A stretch of 64,000 nt of DNA from Dryococelus australis (lineage: Eukaryota; Arthropoda; Insecta; Phasmatodea; Phasmatidae), in assembly GCA_029891345.1 (NCBI GenBank), contig CM057002.1, positions 22,988,795 through 23,052,794 of the forward strand. Direction: 5' to 3'. Below are positions 12,261-23,324 of this stretch, piece after piece. The position numbers were made by a program, and so were the translations under genes. Position 1 is the first letter of the stretch; every line of letters begins with the position of its first letter. Below the pieces are notes generated by a model. It saw nothing but the letters and a program-made list of their open reading frames with translations, ran no database searches and had not been told where the DNA came from.

Positions 12261-12645
12261 GGCTGTTCGCGGTCAACTGAGCACTTTTGAAAGCCCCGTT
12301 TGAGATCTACTTGTATGCACGTTGCATATTCTTCCGCCTTATGTAAAATTAACATCGAAATTGGAACTGTGAAATTATTAAGAACGTAAATACTGTACGT
12401 GAATGCTCATTTTTACAATTCAATGCATTGAAAAAACAGAAAGCGAAACAAATAAATTTTAAAATCACAAAATGGTTACCTAACACTTTTTATTCAACGT
12501 TAAGATATTGAAATACTTTACATCCATCGTTACAAACTTTACTGGACGAATGCCACTCAGTACGCTCATTAAAATATATGCATAAAGGGGCAGTGACTTT
12601 TTTCTAAGGTTCATATCTAAAGTGCACACCCTATCGTGAATAACC
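12261..12645 (-). mobile_element. MITE-A copy, full length
   Basis: Left end GGCTGTTCGCGGTCAACTGA, right end CTATCGTGAATAACC, 385 bp. Minus-orientation landmarks (TGAAAGCCCCGTTTGAGATC, CACGTTGCATATTCTTCCGC, and CACTCAGTACGCTCATTAAA) are in place. Non-coding. Confidence 0.8.
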
Positions 12646-12839
12646 TTGATATACATACAACCATACATACTGGCATGGTAGCTTCGAGTCAAATTGGCAG
12701 CGATTTAATACAAAATAGTTCTTAAACTTGACTGGAATTATTGTTCCTCTTAACATACACATTGGAGTAGGTACGAATATGCATATTAGGAACACATATA
12801 TATTCACAAAATCTCGTAGGTTCACTTGCACGGCGCTTG

Positions 12840-12930
12840 AATAAAGTGACGAGGTCCACGAAGTGTTAATTTTTACATGTGGCGAATGCATACAAAGCTG
12901 GAAAAGAAGTAGATCATTAAGGAGGGCCGC
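12840..12930 (+). mobile_element. MITE-A remnant
   Basis: Short match to the family's right-hand third: GAATAAAGTGACGAGGTCCA, GTTAATTTTTACATG, and AAGTAGATCATTAAG. Both ends lost. Confidence 0.5.
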
Positions 12931-13851
12931 CTACCAGGCGCTTGAAATGTGTTGCAGTGTGTTCCACGTGCGCCCAATATGTTAATTTGCGAAAAGAAAT
13001 TAAACTTCAGGCGATGACGGAGGAATGTCGCTTTCAAGACACTGCGCAAGTTAGAACCACTATATCCAAGCCCTCCAACTTAGCTAAATACAGCATTTTC
13101 AGGCTGCCGTATGTCAAAATGTGCTGATCAGATCTACGTGAAACTCAGATACAATCCTGCATTGAACTTTGCATGAGACTTTCCATCAGTAAAATAATGC
13201 AGTCACAGCTTAAAGTCCCATAGAAAAAACGATTCGACGAAAAGCTTGCGCGCTAGTTTAGTGCTTCGCGCATGGTGGCGATTCGGAACTTGATGCGCGT
13301 GCTATTGTCGTCCTTAGCGTTCGCTCGCTCCTGCGCCATGTCGCGTCAGGTAGGCGGCCCCCTTAAGCAGGGAATTCCACAAAGTGTCCAATTTAAAGTG
13401 GAAAGCCTATAATAATCTGCATACACCAAATAAATGTGCGTGAGCTTGAGTTGAAATATGAGTAAAACGCAGAGAGGAAACACACTTAACCCGTTCGGAG
13501 AAGGTGGACCGGCCTTGGTGTTGCATCTCGCGAGGGTCATACCTGACGTGTGACGTGTGTCCGGGGGCGGGGCTTAGCAGGCGAGCTAGAGCGAAACTAG
13601 ACCACGCCCACTATACCAGCTGTCAGGGACGATGGCACGGTTCACTGGCTATCGCGGCCAATCGCCAAGTTATTGTACCAGCGATTCGGGGAGGGAGGGG
13701 AGGAGGCAAATTGTCCGTTATGTTTCATAGTTGATTGACCATTGTCCGGTCGTCGCTGTCCGGACGATGGGCGATGCAAGTCGGCTCGTTTGTGCGCTAA
13801 CGTCGTTCCCGACACACCGCATCGTCTGCAATAATTTCATGTAAGGTCACC
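12931..13851. other. Unique DNA with a diverged repeat block
   Basis: No gene recognised. About 13240-13345 shows a loose match to segments at 50994-51100 and 51745-51835 (see findings). A GC-rich part lies at 13500-13720. Frames are at most 76 codons. Confidence 0.4.
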
Positions 13852-14052
13852 GGGACCGCGTCGGCGCAGTGGTTTGGCTACTCGCCTCCCAGCAAGGCGA
13901 ACCGGGTTCGGTTCCCGGCGGGCTCGCCGGTCGGCGCGTTTTCTCGGGGTTCGCCCATTTCCCCCCGCCCATGCATTCCGGCTCTACTCCATACTCGTCT
14001 CACTTCACTCCAGCCTCGATAAGAGCCAGCCGAATCTCTTCACTCACTCACG
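13852..14052 (+). mobile_element. SINE-1 copy with internal deletion
   Basis: The head keeps box A-like GTCGGCGCAGTGG and box B GGTTCGGTTCC. The anticodon arm CGCCTCCCAGCAAGGCG is intact. The middle of the body (the CGATTTTCGC to GACGATGCCG part) is missing. It ends in CTTCACTCACTCAC. Confidence 0.85.
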
Positions 14053-14788
14053 TATGGCCATCGTCGAGCATGTGTGTCCACGTTGTAGAACGGTCGACTC
14101 TCATTTCAAGAGTTTACGGTGGAGAGTCAAGCTTGACATGGCATAGAGGACTACTGAAAATAATTTTTTTAAGCGCGTGCGGTGTCAGTTAACTTATATC
14201 CGCGTGTACCCATGTGAGACATAAATTAGTATATAATTAGTATAACGACCATTGGCATTAAACAAATAACGGGAGAATAAGAAGTTAAGGCGTTTCTTGT
14301 GTCTTGACAACCTTGGTTCACGAATAAGAATTCTGGAGATTAAGTAAATCCCAAATTGCGGTGATTTTATAATTGATGAATCGATTACAATCAACTAATT
14401 GAATAATCGATTATTTGACATGCGATTGTCCCATCACTAGAGGAAACGTTACAACGATAACAGCACGTCCTGAGATCCACACGCCCTGCACAGCGTCGGA
14501 TACCCCAGGTGGGGACGACGTGTGGGGCTGCTCGCGTGTGGGAACAGTGCAGTGGGCGTGCACGGGTCGGCCAGCCGAACATCCGCTGCTGAAGCTACTT
14601 CCGCGACCTTCTCGTATCCTTCCGCCCGCGCTCGTGGCCGTCCGCCGCGGCCAGCTAGTTTCCACCGCGGCGAGAATAAATTGCGGCCATGTTCCAGTTG
14701 GTTTTTTTTTTTTTTTTTTTGTCAACTTCTAAGCTGACAAATTGACAAATAGTATCGGCCCCACAAGAATTATTTTACAGGCCAAGTC
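14053..14788. other. Unique DNA
   Basis: No gene recognised. An AT-rich part with repeated ATCGATTA-type motifs (14370-14420) is followed by GC-rich DNA (14460-14690) and a T run at 14701-14720. Opposing frames of about 105 codons over the GC-rich part mirror each other and are not credible genes. Confidence 0.4.
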
Positions 14789-15041
14789 GGAGCCGTGGTG
14801 GCTGAGCGGTTGGACTGTTCTCCTCCCACCAATGCGAACCGGGTTCGATCCCCAGCTGGGTCAATCCCGATTATCGCAAATAGGAATCGTGGCGGACGAT
14901 GCCGCTGGTCGAAAAGTTTTCTGGGGGATCCGCCGTTTGCCCTCGTCCTTTCATTCCAGCGCTGTTCCATTCTAAGTCACCTTCGTCGGCTCTCAAGGCC
15001 TCGCTGTTAAGAGCCGCCCGAATCTCAACGTAACTCAACTA
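14789..15041 (+). mobile_element. SINE-1 copy, near full length
   Basis: Box A GTGGCTGAGCGGTTGG, anticodon arm region CCTCCCACCAATGCG, box B GGTTCGATCCC (a good match to GGTTCGANTCC), then the complete body and the tail CTCTCAAGGCCTCGCTGTTA. One of the better-preserved internal Pol III promoters in the window. Confidence 0.9.
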
Positions 15042-15877
15042 ATCAAGCCACCGAGATATTCTTGAAACAGGTATTTTCTCACAGTACGTAACGTAGAAGG
15101 CTAACGAGTGGATGGAAAAGTATATTTAAAAAAAAAAAAAACTTTCGAAAATCCTGTAACAGTTTTTTTTTGCTATGAATAAAAACTTTTTTTCTGTCAG
15201 TGCTGATTTCATTATTAATTATTATAATATAATTACATGTTTTGTATTCAGTAACGCAAAGATTGAAAAGTAACAAAATTATTTAATGCCCACTATAGTC
15301 TGTGGATCGAGTTTTTATGCCCCCCCCCCCCCCCCCCCAAATACCGTTCGAAGTAGAGTTTCAATTAAACATTTTTCTCTTCAGCCCAGTTGCAGCATAG
15401 GCCAAATCTGACAATTCAGAGCGACTCAGGTGTCATGGGAGGTCATCGACACGTTCCCCGTGGTCCCAGACGACTCCCCTCGGACGAGACATGCGCTGTA
15501 TACACACGCACGTACAAACGACCTGTGTGTGCGTGTGTGTGGAGTCAATACTGGAGCAGGCTGGTAGGTTCCTACCTTCCCTGACTCTACTTCAACACAC
15601 ACCCTTCTCTCCCTCAAAGCAGAGTACAAGCGACAAGTTCCACTGATGCAGTCTGTCTCATCAACTAGAGTACTTTCTTGACAATTTTGAAGGCAGTCCT
15701 GTTTACAGCTGTGTACACGGATACAGCGGTGTCTCCAGGCAGCCACACATGATGTTTACATAAACACACTCAGCTGTGACCGGCCAAGCTGCCAGTACAA
15801 CAGAACAATGTTTTGCTACGGAGATAACTATACTCAAGACTCTTTGGCTTCTTGGTAGTAGCCGTGTCACTGCCGTT
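15042..15877. other. Unique DNA with a 19-C run
   Basis: No gene recognised. A 19-base C tract at 15320-15338, A/T tracts near 15128 and 15164. The minus-strand part from about 15880 to 15500 may be downstream sequence of the Penelope-like fragment described next. Confidence 0.4.
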
Positions 15878-15983
15878 TTTTCTTCCCGACGTTCCGGAAG
15901 ACACTGCAACCTCCATCTTCAGGGCGAAGTAGCAGCAGCCATAACTGTTACCTTCCGAGGACGTAACAGTTATAGCTGCTGCT
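15878..15983 (-). mobile_element. Penelope-like / hammerhead-like structured fragment
   Basis: On the minus strand a 21-bp hairpin (arms 15931-15951 and 15963-15983, one mismatch, 11-nt loop) is followed by CTGAAGATGGAGG, CTTCCGGAACGTCGG. The spacing CTGAnGA, a 5-bp stem (GGAGG/CTTCC), then GGAAC-GTC resembles the core of a hammerhead ribozyme (CTGANGA, stem II, GAAAC). Hammerhead motifs of this type are known from Penelope-like retroelements. The core is degenerate (CTGAAGA fits CTGANGA, but GGAAC replaces GAAAC), so activity is unlikely. No reverse-transcriptase or GIY-YIG frame is seen nearby. Confidence 0.4.
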
Positions 15984-16689
15984 GAAGCCAATATTTTTGC
16001 AGTCAACGGCAGCGAAAGCCTACGAACTTTATCTACTCGAGATTACTTTCAGACCTGTCGTTCGTGAGCCGGACTATAGGCCTACTCGCGAACCTGCCAC
16101 GAGACACCCGAGGCTGACACCAGCTTCAGGCACCAAAAGGTGAGCACAGCTTCCAGCAGAGCCTTTTTACTAGAGAACTAGTGGGAGGGAGGTCAAGAGA
16201 GACAGGGCAAGTTATGAAGGAAGCAAGAACAGTACTATCAAATAAAGGATCGATCGCAGCATTCGCTTTCAGGGATAGAGAGGTGGAACCAAATTTGTGC
16301 ACACCTTTGAACTTTCGTCTGTCGATCCCCTCCCCCCTCCCCTTTTCTTTCCCCCAGAGAGGAGATGCGATGACCGGAGAGGTGTGTTTTTCACCTTCGT
16401 TTCAACCGGGAAGGCACATGGCTGGGCCTATTGAAGTGTGATTTGATGGCAGTGTTTCCTTTGAAGCCCTTTCGATGTCCTGTAAAGAATTTTCGAAAAT
16501 AATGAGATATGGTGTATGGTGGAATGTAGAGTCGTTAGCCATTCTACCCTTAGGCTGTGCTTGGTATAGAACGTGACGGCGACCACGTGTACCATTAATG
16601 TGTACCATAATAGTAGTACAAAACCATTCATTACATTTTACACATGGTATGCGTACCATAATTATGGTACACTTACCGCAGTTTCGAGA
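15984..16689. other. Unique DNA
   Basis: No gene or family repeat recognised. An 86-codon plus-strand frame at 16181-16441 has no recognisable domain. ATTATGGTAC/GTACCATAAT motifs recur around 16600-16670 and could form small hairpins. Confidence 0.4.
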
Positions 16690-16820
16690 TTTATATACAA
16701 TAATATTTTGGGGAAACTAAGGGGAAACGGAATTCAGGAGGCTGGGCCGGGGTTCGAACCCACGTCCTCCTGGAGTCGAGCGCGAAGGTTTACCTCTGCA
16801 GCACCTCGCTCGATCAGAGA
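16690..16820 (-). mobile_element. Second tRNA-headed retroposon (SINE-2)
   Basis: On the minus strand, a tRNA-like head (GAGGTGCTGCAGAGGTAAA, CTTCGCGCTCGACTCCAGG) leads to a box B-like GGGTTCGAACC, then CCGGCCCAGCC and a GTTTCCCCTTAGTTTCCCC body. It differs from SINE-1 in every part. The GGTTCGAACC core is palindromic, but only the minus strand gives a plausible anticodon arm. A single copy in this window, so family status is inferred. Confidence 0.5.
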
Positions 16821-17986
16821 ATTATAGGGCCAGCATATTTTCACGAATAGAGTGCCACGCAAGCTATAGATCAATATGATCCTACTCGCACACTAGAGAC
16901 TTTCTTTGGGTATTGACTGCGAGTCTTGAAGTGATTGGAATGTGGTCAAGTGGGGACAATCAGAGTTAGGCAACGAAGGCACTGAATACATGTGATCCAC
17001 AGACAGGCTACATAAGACGCGTGGCAATTCAAACTACCCAATCACGAACGTTTGTTGCGGTTTTGTCCAAAGATATAGGGTGGACATGCAATTAATCAAG
17101 ACTTTTAGAATAAATTTAGAATTAATTAATTACGTTATTTAAATTTTGTTAAAAAATAAAGGTAGCAGAGAACCTAGAATAGCCAATGGCCAGGCTGAGT
17201 GGGGTCCCGTATTTACCGCTGTTACGGGCGGTAGAATACTAAACATCAGCGTCAACTACCTTAATGAAAACTGTTGCACACCAACTTACAACGAAACGGG
17301 ACCCGGGGTGCGAATACCAAGGATGGGAGGGGGATGACGTATGTCCCAGTCCTGTTACCCAACAAACGTGCAAACAAGGCCGCATCGTTAGCAACATTAT
17401 TGGTGACTCGATCCAACCACGACAGAGTGTAAAATGCGCAATTCGTCGATAACCGAATATACTTGCTTCACTTTGGCTGTGAACGCCTTTGCCTTTCGGA
17501 ACTCCAGACAGGGCGTCACGTGTTAAAAAAAAAAATTCTTGTCACGTATCTTTTTAACGAGTGGTTCCACAAAAAAAAACAGCTGGTTAGGAAGCTCAAC
17601 ACTCGACAGAAGCACCCATGGAGTGACAAATACATCTGCGCGTGAAGAATGAGGCACCGGGATAGCACTTTAAAACGCTTGGCAGCAGTAGCCATCTCTC
17701 TAAATATTTCTTTCTCTCAAGGTTTTCTCGAGTACCATTAATACGTGAAGGACAAAAATGAACATGGAAACTGTTTTAGCCATGGACGTGAAGAAAATTT
17801 TCACTCAGCGTTGAGAATTACCAAATTCGCCCAACCAATACTTTCAACAGCAACCAGCAGAATGGGCTGCCGCACACATGTGACTCTCTTTAAACGAATT
17901 CCCCCACCAATACCAGAGCTAAGAAATATTAAAACAAAGTCCATTTGATTAAACACTTAAAACAAAAACACAAAAAAACGTGTATA
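16821..17986. other. Unique AT-rich DNA
   Basis: No gene, RNA gene or family repeat recognised. Frames are at most 67 codons. Confidence 0.45.
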
Positions 17987-18703
17987 GGCTGTTCACGGTA
18001 AAATAACCACTTCTGAAAGCCCTGCTTAAGATCTACTTGTATGCACATTGTCAGAGACATGCAAAATTCGCGTTATTTTCTAGCAGCACGCTAAAATTCA
18101 CTGCCATACACATGTTCGAGTCGGTGCCACTTCTTTATTGGCTTCTGCAGCAGTGAGGACACATTTTCCCTTTCGACTTTACTGTACGTGATTGGGCCAG
18201 CTTCTCGTTAATGGTTTCCTGTTGGTCCAAAGCCGTCCTGGGCGTGTCCTAACGAACTGTAGTCCAATGACAAAGGTAATACAAAACACAAGTATTTGAA
18301 GTCTCATCTGTTTTCAATAATAACTCTAATTTTGCATGTCTCTACACACTGTGTATTATTCCACCTTAAGCAAAATTAACATTGCCATGGACCTCGTCAC
18401 TTTATTCATGCGTCGGTCAAGTGGAACTGTGAAATTAATACCAAAGAAAATGATTTACAAATCTGGTAATTTTTACCATCCGATGTCTTTCAAAAGAACA
18501 GAAAGTGAAAGAAATAATTTAAATAATCGCGATTGGTACCGGGCGCTTTTAATTCGACGTCAAGAAATGGAACTACTTTCCGCCATCGTTACCAACTTGA
18601 CAAGGCGCATTTCACTCAGTGCTCCCGTTACAATATACTTAGGTAGGAGCAGTAACTTTTTTCCAAGGTCGATTCCGAAAGTGCTCACTTTATCGTGACC
18701 AGC
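17987..18703 (-). mobile_element. MITE-A copy split by a MITE-C insertion
   Basis: Left end GGCTGTTCACGGTAAAATAA, right end GCTCACTTTATCGTGACCAG. After removing the nested MITE-C (18053-18343), the two halves join into a normal family sequence of about 420 bp across the ATGCAC...TGTGTATT landmark. A 120-codon frame in the right half (18336-18698) is a chance frame through repeat DNA. Confidence 0.85.
18053..18343 (+). mobile_element. MITE-C copy nested in MITE-A
   Basis: Termini AGAGACATGCAAAATTCGCG and TTTTGCATGTCTCT. The host sequence gives an 8-bp duplication with one mismatch (CACATTGT left at 18044-18051, CACACTGT right) around an element that starts CAG and ends CTA. This is the terminal and duplication pattern of hAT elements. 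The interior again has ATTGG motifs on both strands. Confidence 0.85.
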
Positions 18704-19304
18704 GTGCGTTCGCGCTTCAAGCGCCTGTTTAACGTATTAATTTTTTAAGTATCGTGTAGCTTGGTCGCGCCATTGAGAAGTGATAAAGGCCACTACATTC
18801 CATCACTATAGCTTTTGCGATAATTAATTTTTTTTAACCCAAACGAGGACCGGTATTGTAAAATCGCTATGGCCATTTTATTACAAACTGTCTTTATTAT
18901 CTAGACTAATTTTTCCAACCCCATAATCGGTATAATTATATCTAATTAATCGATTAACGATATTTGCATTTATTTTATAATTCGTTTATACCGTTTTTTG
19001 TGATGAAAAAATTAGACAACGCAAGAAAAACATTTTTATAACAAAATGGCCAGAGCAATTTCACAATATCGGCTCCCGTTTGGGTTTAGAAAATTATTTA
19101 TCGCGAAAGTTGGAAAAATGGGAGATCATGGCCTCAACTATCGGGCGAAAACGACTCAGTTCAGTGACAAAAACATAATACAGATACATACCATCACGTC
19201 AGAACACGAAATTCATCACGCCACAGCACGAAATTCGACGGCGACTAGTTATAAAAATTGAATCGAGAGATGCAGTAATAAACAACCGGTTAAACTATAG
19301 TAGA
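18704..19304. other. AT-rich unique DNA
   Basis: No gene or repeat family recognised. TAATTAATCGATTAACGATA-type motifs occur near 18940. Confidence 0.45.
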
Positions 19305-19712
19305 GGCTGTTCATGATAAAGTGAGAACTTTTGAAATCAACCTTTAAAAAAAAAGTCACTGCCGCTGCCTGAATATATTTTAACGGGCGCACAGAGTGCA
19401 TGCGCCGAGTAAAGTTGGCAACAAAGGATGGAAAGTAGTTCCATATCTTAACGTTGAATAAAAAGTGTTTGGTAACCATTGCGATAACTTAAATCATTTC
19501 TTTCTCTGTTTTTTTTAATGTATCGAAGTGTAAAAATGAGCAGGTCTGTAAAATTTTAATTTTCTAATCATTTAACAGTTTCATTTGACTGACGCGTGAA
19601 TAAAGAGATGAGGCCCATGGCAATGTTTACATAAGACGGAATAAGACAAAACATGCATACAAGTTGATCATAAGCAGGGCTTTCAAAAGTACTCATTTTA
19701 TCGTGAACAGCC
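19305..19712 (+). mobile_element. MITE-A copy, full length
   Basis: Left end GGCTGTTCATGATAAAGTGA, right end TCATTTTATCGTGAACAGCC, 408 bp, bordered by TATAG on the right. All plus-orientation landmarks are present. Non-coding. Confidence 0.85.
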
Positions 19713-20373
19713 TATAGACTCTGTTGGCATTCCCATCTAGGTTTGATAAATTTATATGGGGAAAAATACCTCCGGTTTGTTGTCCCTGTGTGGAAGGTTT
19801 CTGAATAATGAAATATGGATCTTGCAATAATTTATGTTTTTCCTCACCCCTGTAACAACCAAGGTACATGGGTACATAAAATAGTGCACTTTTTACTTGA
19901 AGCACAGAAGGCGGAAAATCTCAAGCAAGAATCGTTGGGGCGGGCGTGCGCCATCAAACGACCGGAGATTAGAGTCGAACCGCATCAACAATTTAACACA
20001 GAGAAAGAGAAGACACTTTCGTCGCGCAGAGGTTAAGGCCCCTAAGAACCTAAAACTTGGTCGATACGGGCGACAATAACACGAACGCCTAGCACCTCAT
20101 CGCTCTTACGCGCATTGCGTGCACTGTTCCCGCCGGGGCGCTGTACCAAGAACAATATAAGTGACAGCGGGGGTTTAATACACGCGACGAAAACGCACAG
20201 ATTAAACTACGTCTGTGCGTACATACTTACCGTTGAAGCAAACCACGCAAAGAAACTCAAATGCGACTGATTTTCTTCTCACGATTTTTTTTTCTTATCG
20301 AATACAGGTAATATGATGAAACTATGTAAAAAAAAATTTCGGGCTTAGATAAACGAGCTTTACCTGTTTTGTT

Positions 20374-20376
<3 letters not shown>
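19713..20376. other. Unique DNA
   Basis: No gene or family repeat recognised. Frames of 60-73 codons overlap and show no features. Confidence 0.4.

Positions 20377-20444
<68 letters not shown>
20377..20444. repeat. (AT)n microsatellite
   Basis: About 68 bp of pure AT dinucleotide, the longest dinucleotide run of this type in the window. Confidence 0.95.
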
Positions 20445-20450
<6 letters not shown>

Positions 20451-21404
20451 GTATTCCCATCACTTACTTACCAAGATATGCGTATTCGTGCAAACAGCGA
20501 CCTCTACAGCCCCCCCCCCCCCCCGCAATAAGTATTTCGCGGATTGAGTTGGCAGCAAGCTAGGCTGGACAGTCCTCTATACACTGGAGACATTATCGTT
20601 TGCTTATTGGTTGCTGTGATCAAGTGAGGCCTCTGTACAAGACTGTTAAACTGGGGGGGGGGGGGGGGGCAAAAAGAAGTTTTGTCCAATCACAACAGTA
20701 CAACAGTAGGAGAAAATCAGAAGTATTTGGAGCCTACCTCGACTCCGAATGTATTCGCGAAAAACTCGTGACTAGCGATCTCGCAGAAAATATTTTAGTA
20801 CATATAGTCGTCTTAAAGCGCGCGTAATCTCAGCAAGGGTCGGGTCGTGGGAATAGCTAATCGATTCATCGCAGAGGTAGCGAGGAGTCTGTAGAAGAGG
20901 AGGGGGCAGCTACCAATTTTTAGCTGGACCTTGTATTATTTCAGACGCGAGAAAGTATATGGATATGCGAGAAAGTATATCATTACGCGAGAAAGTAAAT
21001 GGGGCTTTGTCCACGCATGCGCGCAGCGACTCTTCTCTTCCAAAGTATACTCCGCGTTAGATATCTGGCAGCTCGAGCAAGGTCACAAGGGAGACTTGAC
21101 GTCACTGGACAGAGCTTAAAGTGGTCGGCGGGTAACCAGTCGAATTAGAACCTGCGTTATTAAATAAAGAATAACACAAAACATCGCCCGCGGTAATCAC
21201 TTTTTGTCGAGACCCCTTCATATTTTCAAAACCATCCGCAATAATAACAATGAAAGTACACTATAATTATTTCTTGCTTTCACTACTGACACTACATATA
21301 TATCTAATATCATTTTATGGATTCTTTGAACGTTGAAAAAAGTTACTTACCAACCAGCGCTCTAGTTATTGTAGGAGTTAATATCTCCAGATCAGATAAA
21401 AACC
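20445..21404. other. Unique DNA with facing C and G runs and a 20-bp repeat
   Basis: A 15-C run (20510-20524) and a 17-G run (20653-20669) face each other about 130 bp apart. A GCGAGAAAGTATAT motif is repeated three times at 20-bp spacing (20947-21000). No gene recognised. Confidence 0.5.
20947..21006 (+). repeat. 20-bp tandem motif, three copies
   Basis: GCGAGAAAGTATAT followed by a variable hexamer, three times (GGATAT, CATTAC, then AAATGGGG). The sequence after the last unit (GGGGCTTTGTCCACGCATGC) has a diverged partner at 22449-22495 (GTAAACGGGGCCATGGCCAC). Confidence 0.7.
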
Positions 21405-21720
21405 GTTTATGACTAATACCAACTTTAAAAAAATGTTGGTGCCCCTTCCGGCATTTATTTTAACAGGGACACTGACTGTCATGCACCCAGTAAAGTTGAT
21501 AACGACGGAGACAAATTAGTTCCATCTCTTACTAATTAATTAAAATATTATTTATTTTTATTTGTTTTTGTATTTATTATAAGTTGAAGAATCCGCGAAT
21601 CTGTAAAATATTTAGTTTCCTGATAATTCCACAGTTCATTTGACCGACGCAAAAATAAAAGCGATGAGGGCCACTGCAATGTTAGTTTTGTACACGGTGG
21701 AAGAATACACAATGTGTGTG
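21405..21720 (+). mobile_element. MITE-A remnant
   Basis: Plus-orientation landmarks (GTGCCCCTTCCGGCATTTAT, GGGACACTGACTGTCATGCA, and GACCGACGCAAAAATAAAAG) are recognisable. Both terminal repeats are lost or abut the next copy. Confidence 0.65.
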
Positions 21721-21722
21721 AA

Positions 21723-22035
21723 AGTTGTTCACGGAAAACTGAGCACTTTTGGAAGCCCTGATTGCTTTATTCATACGCCAGTCAAGTGGAACTGTGTAAC
21801 CAATTTAAAAAAGTAAACAATTTACCGATTTGCTATTACTTACACTTATATGCATTGAAAATCTATTAAGCGAAATAACCAATGTCAGTATTCCAAATGT
21901 TTATGCATCACTTTTAATTCAGAAAATGGAACTACTTTCGCTCCGTTGTTACCAACTTGTACTGGGCGTATCCCAGTCAAAGTACCCTTTAAAATATACG
22001 CATGTAGGGTCCATCGAAATTTTTGGCTCGACCAG
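21723..22035 (-). mobile_element. MITE-A remnant, opposite orientation
   Basis: Left end TTGTTCACGGAAAACTGAGC, then a deletion to TTTATTCATACGCCAGTC, continuing to AAATATACGCATG. The right terminus is missing. It abuts the preceding remnant head to head. Confidence 0.65.
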
Positions 22036-22599
22036 ACGTAAATAATAATTTTCAACGCCTTTTTACGTTGTTAGATATTCACTGCCTTCGTGATTCTCGA
22101 AGAAAGAAAATGAAGTTTGTTTTCTTATCTTCAATCAGAGCTCCGAGAATACCGAACGCAGAGAATTTTTAACCGTGCAACAAGGTGTTCAAAATTGTTA
22201 TTTAGGTCTTGTAAAACCAAAAATTTAAAAAAATAAAAATTCTCTTTAAGACATATTGTGACAAAAATTATATCAAAATACGATTTTTCGTGCACCATTC
22301 CCCTTAAGCAGTCCGTTTACCGTCAACAGCTTGCGGTAGGTATAAATTCACTCTGCGTTCTCAGGTTACCAGCTTCGCTTCCAAGATGTAGCCACTACAT
22401 GCTCGCAGATGTGTGGCGCGTAATATACTCGAGGTAGTATACTCGAGAAGTAAACGGGGCCATGGCCACGCACGCGTACACGCACAGACTCTCCTCGATC
22501 AAGGTTAAGAGGATTCCGGTTTAATTGCTCCGAGCAGAGTAATAACAGCCCGCTGTAGCATCCGAGCAAATGGGAAGGAAGAGCGCTGGAAACACGAAA
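22036..22599. other. Unique DNA
   Basis: No gene recognised. Contains the diverged partner (22429-22500) of the 20985-21035 segment. Frames are at most 67 codons. Confidence 0.4.
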
Positions 22600-22965
22600 T
22601 GAGCATTTTTTTTTTAAAACCCTGCTTAAGATATACTTGTATGCACGTTGGGTACTCTTCCACCTTATGTAAAATTATCATTGCCATGGGCTTCATCACT
22701 TTATTCAAGTGTTGGTCAAGTGAAACTGTGAAATTGTTAGATAAGCAAACACAAGAAAAAGCAGAAAGCGAAAGATATGATTTAACTTAACACAAATGGT
22801 TATCTAAAGCTTTTCATTCGACGTTAACATATGGAACTACTTTCCATCCATCGTTAACTTTACTGGGCGCATGTCACTCAGTGCGCCCGTTAAAATATAT
22901 GCGGGCAGGGGCAGTGACATTTTTCCAAGGTTGATTTCAAAAGTGTTCACTTTATCGTGAACAGT
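22600..22965 (-). mobile_element. MITE-A copy, left end eroded
   Basis: The right end TTCACTTTATCGTGAACAG is intact. The left end begins inside the terminal repeat (TGAGCATTTTTTTTTTAAAA). Landmarks CACGTTGGGTACTCTTCCAC and CACTCAGTGCGCCCGTTAAA are present. Confidence 0.8.
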
Positions 22966-22967
22966 TT

Positions 22968-23300
22968 GTCCACGATAAGGTGAGCACGACTGAGATCAGC
23001 CTTAAAAAAAAACACTGCCAGTTAGCTACATATGTGCTGCCGCACACTCTGGCCAGCTTTTCCCCGGTTAAGTCGCCACCGAAATAAGTAAAGAATTTCT
23101 AAGACTTGACGCTGTATTCCCTGATAAGATGTTTAAATTTATGACGAATCAAGTTGGTGTTTTTCATGCTATACAGGCGCTGCAATACGAACTGGCAAAG
23201 CAGTGAGAAGTTTAGATTCCACTTGACTGTCGCACGAATAAAGTAATTAGACACGTGGCACGTGAATTTTACAAGTTTATGAAGGATACCCGGTCTGTTT
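22968..23300 (+). mobile_element. MITE-A remnant
   Basis: Left end TGTCCACGATAAGGTGAGCA, then AAAAAAAAACACTGCC and, after a diverged centre, TGACTGTCGCACGAATAAAG. The right end is missing. It directly abuts the previous copy, so their terminal repeats face each other. Confidence 0.6.
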
Positions 23301-23324
23301 CCCGCATCTCAAGCATAGAGGACA

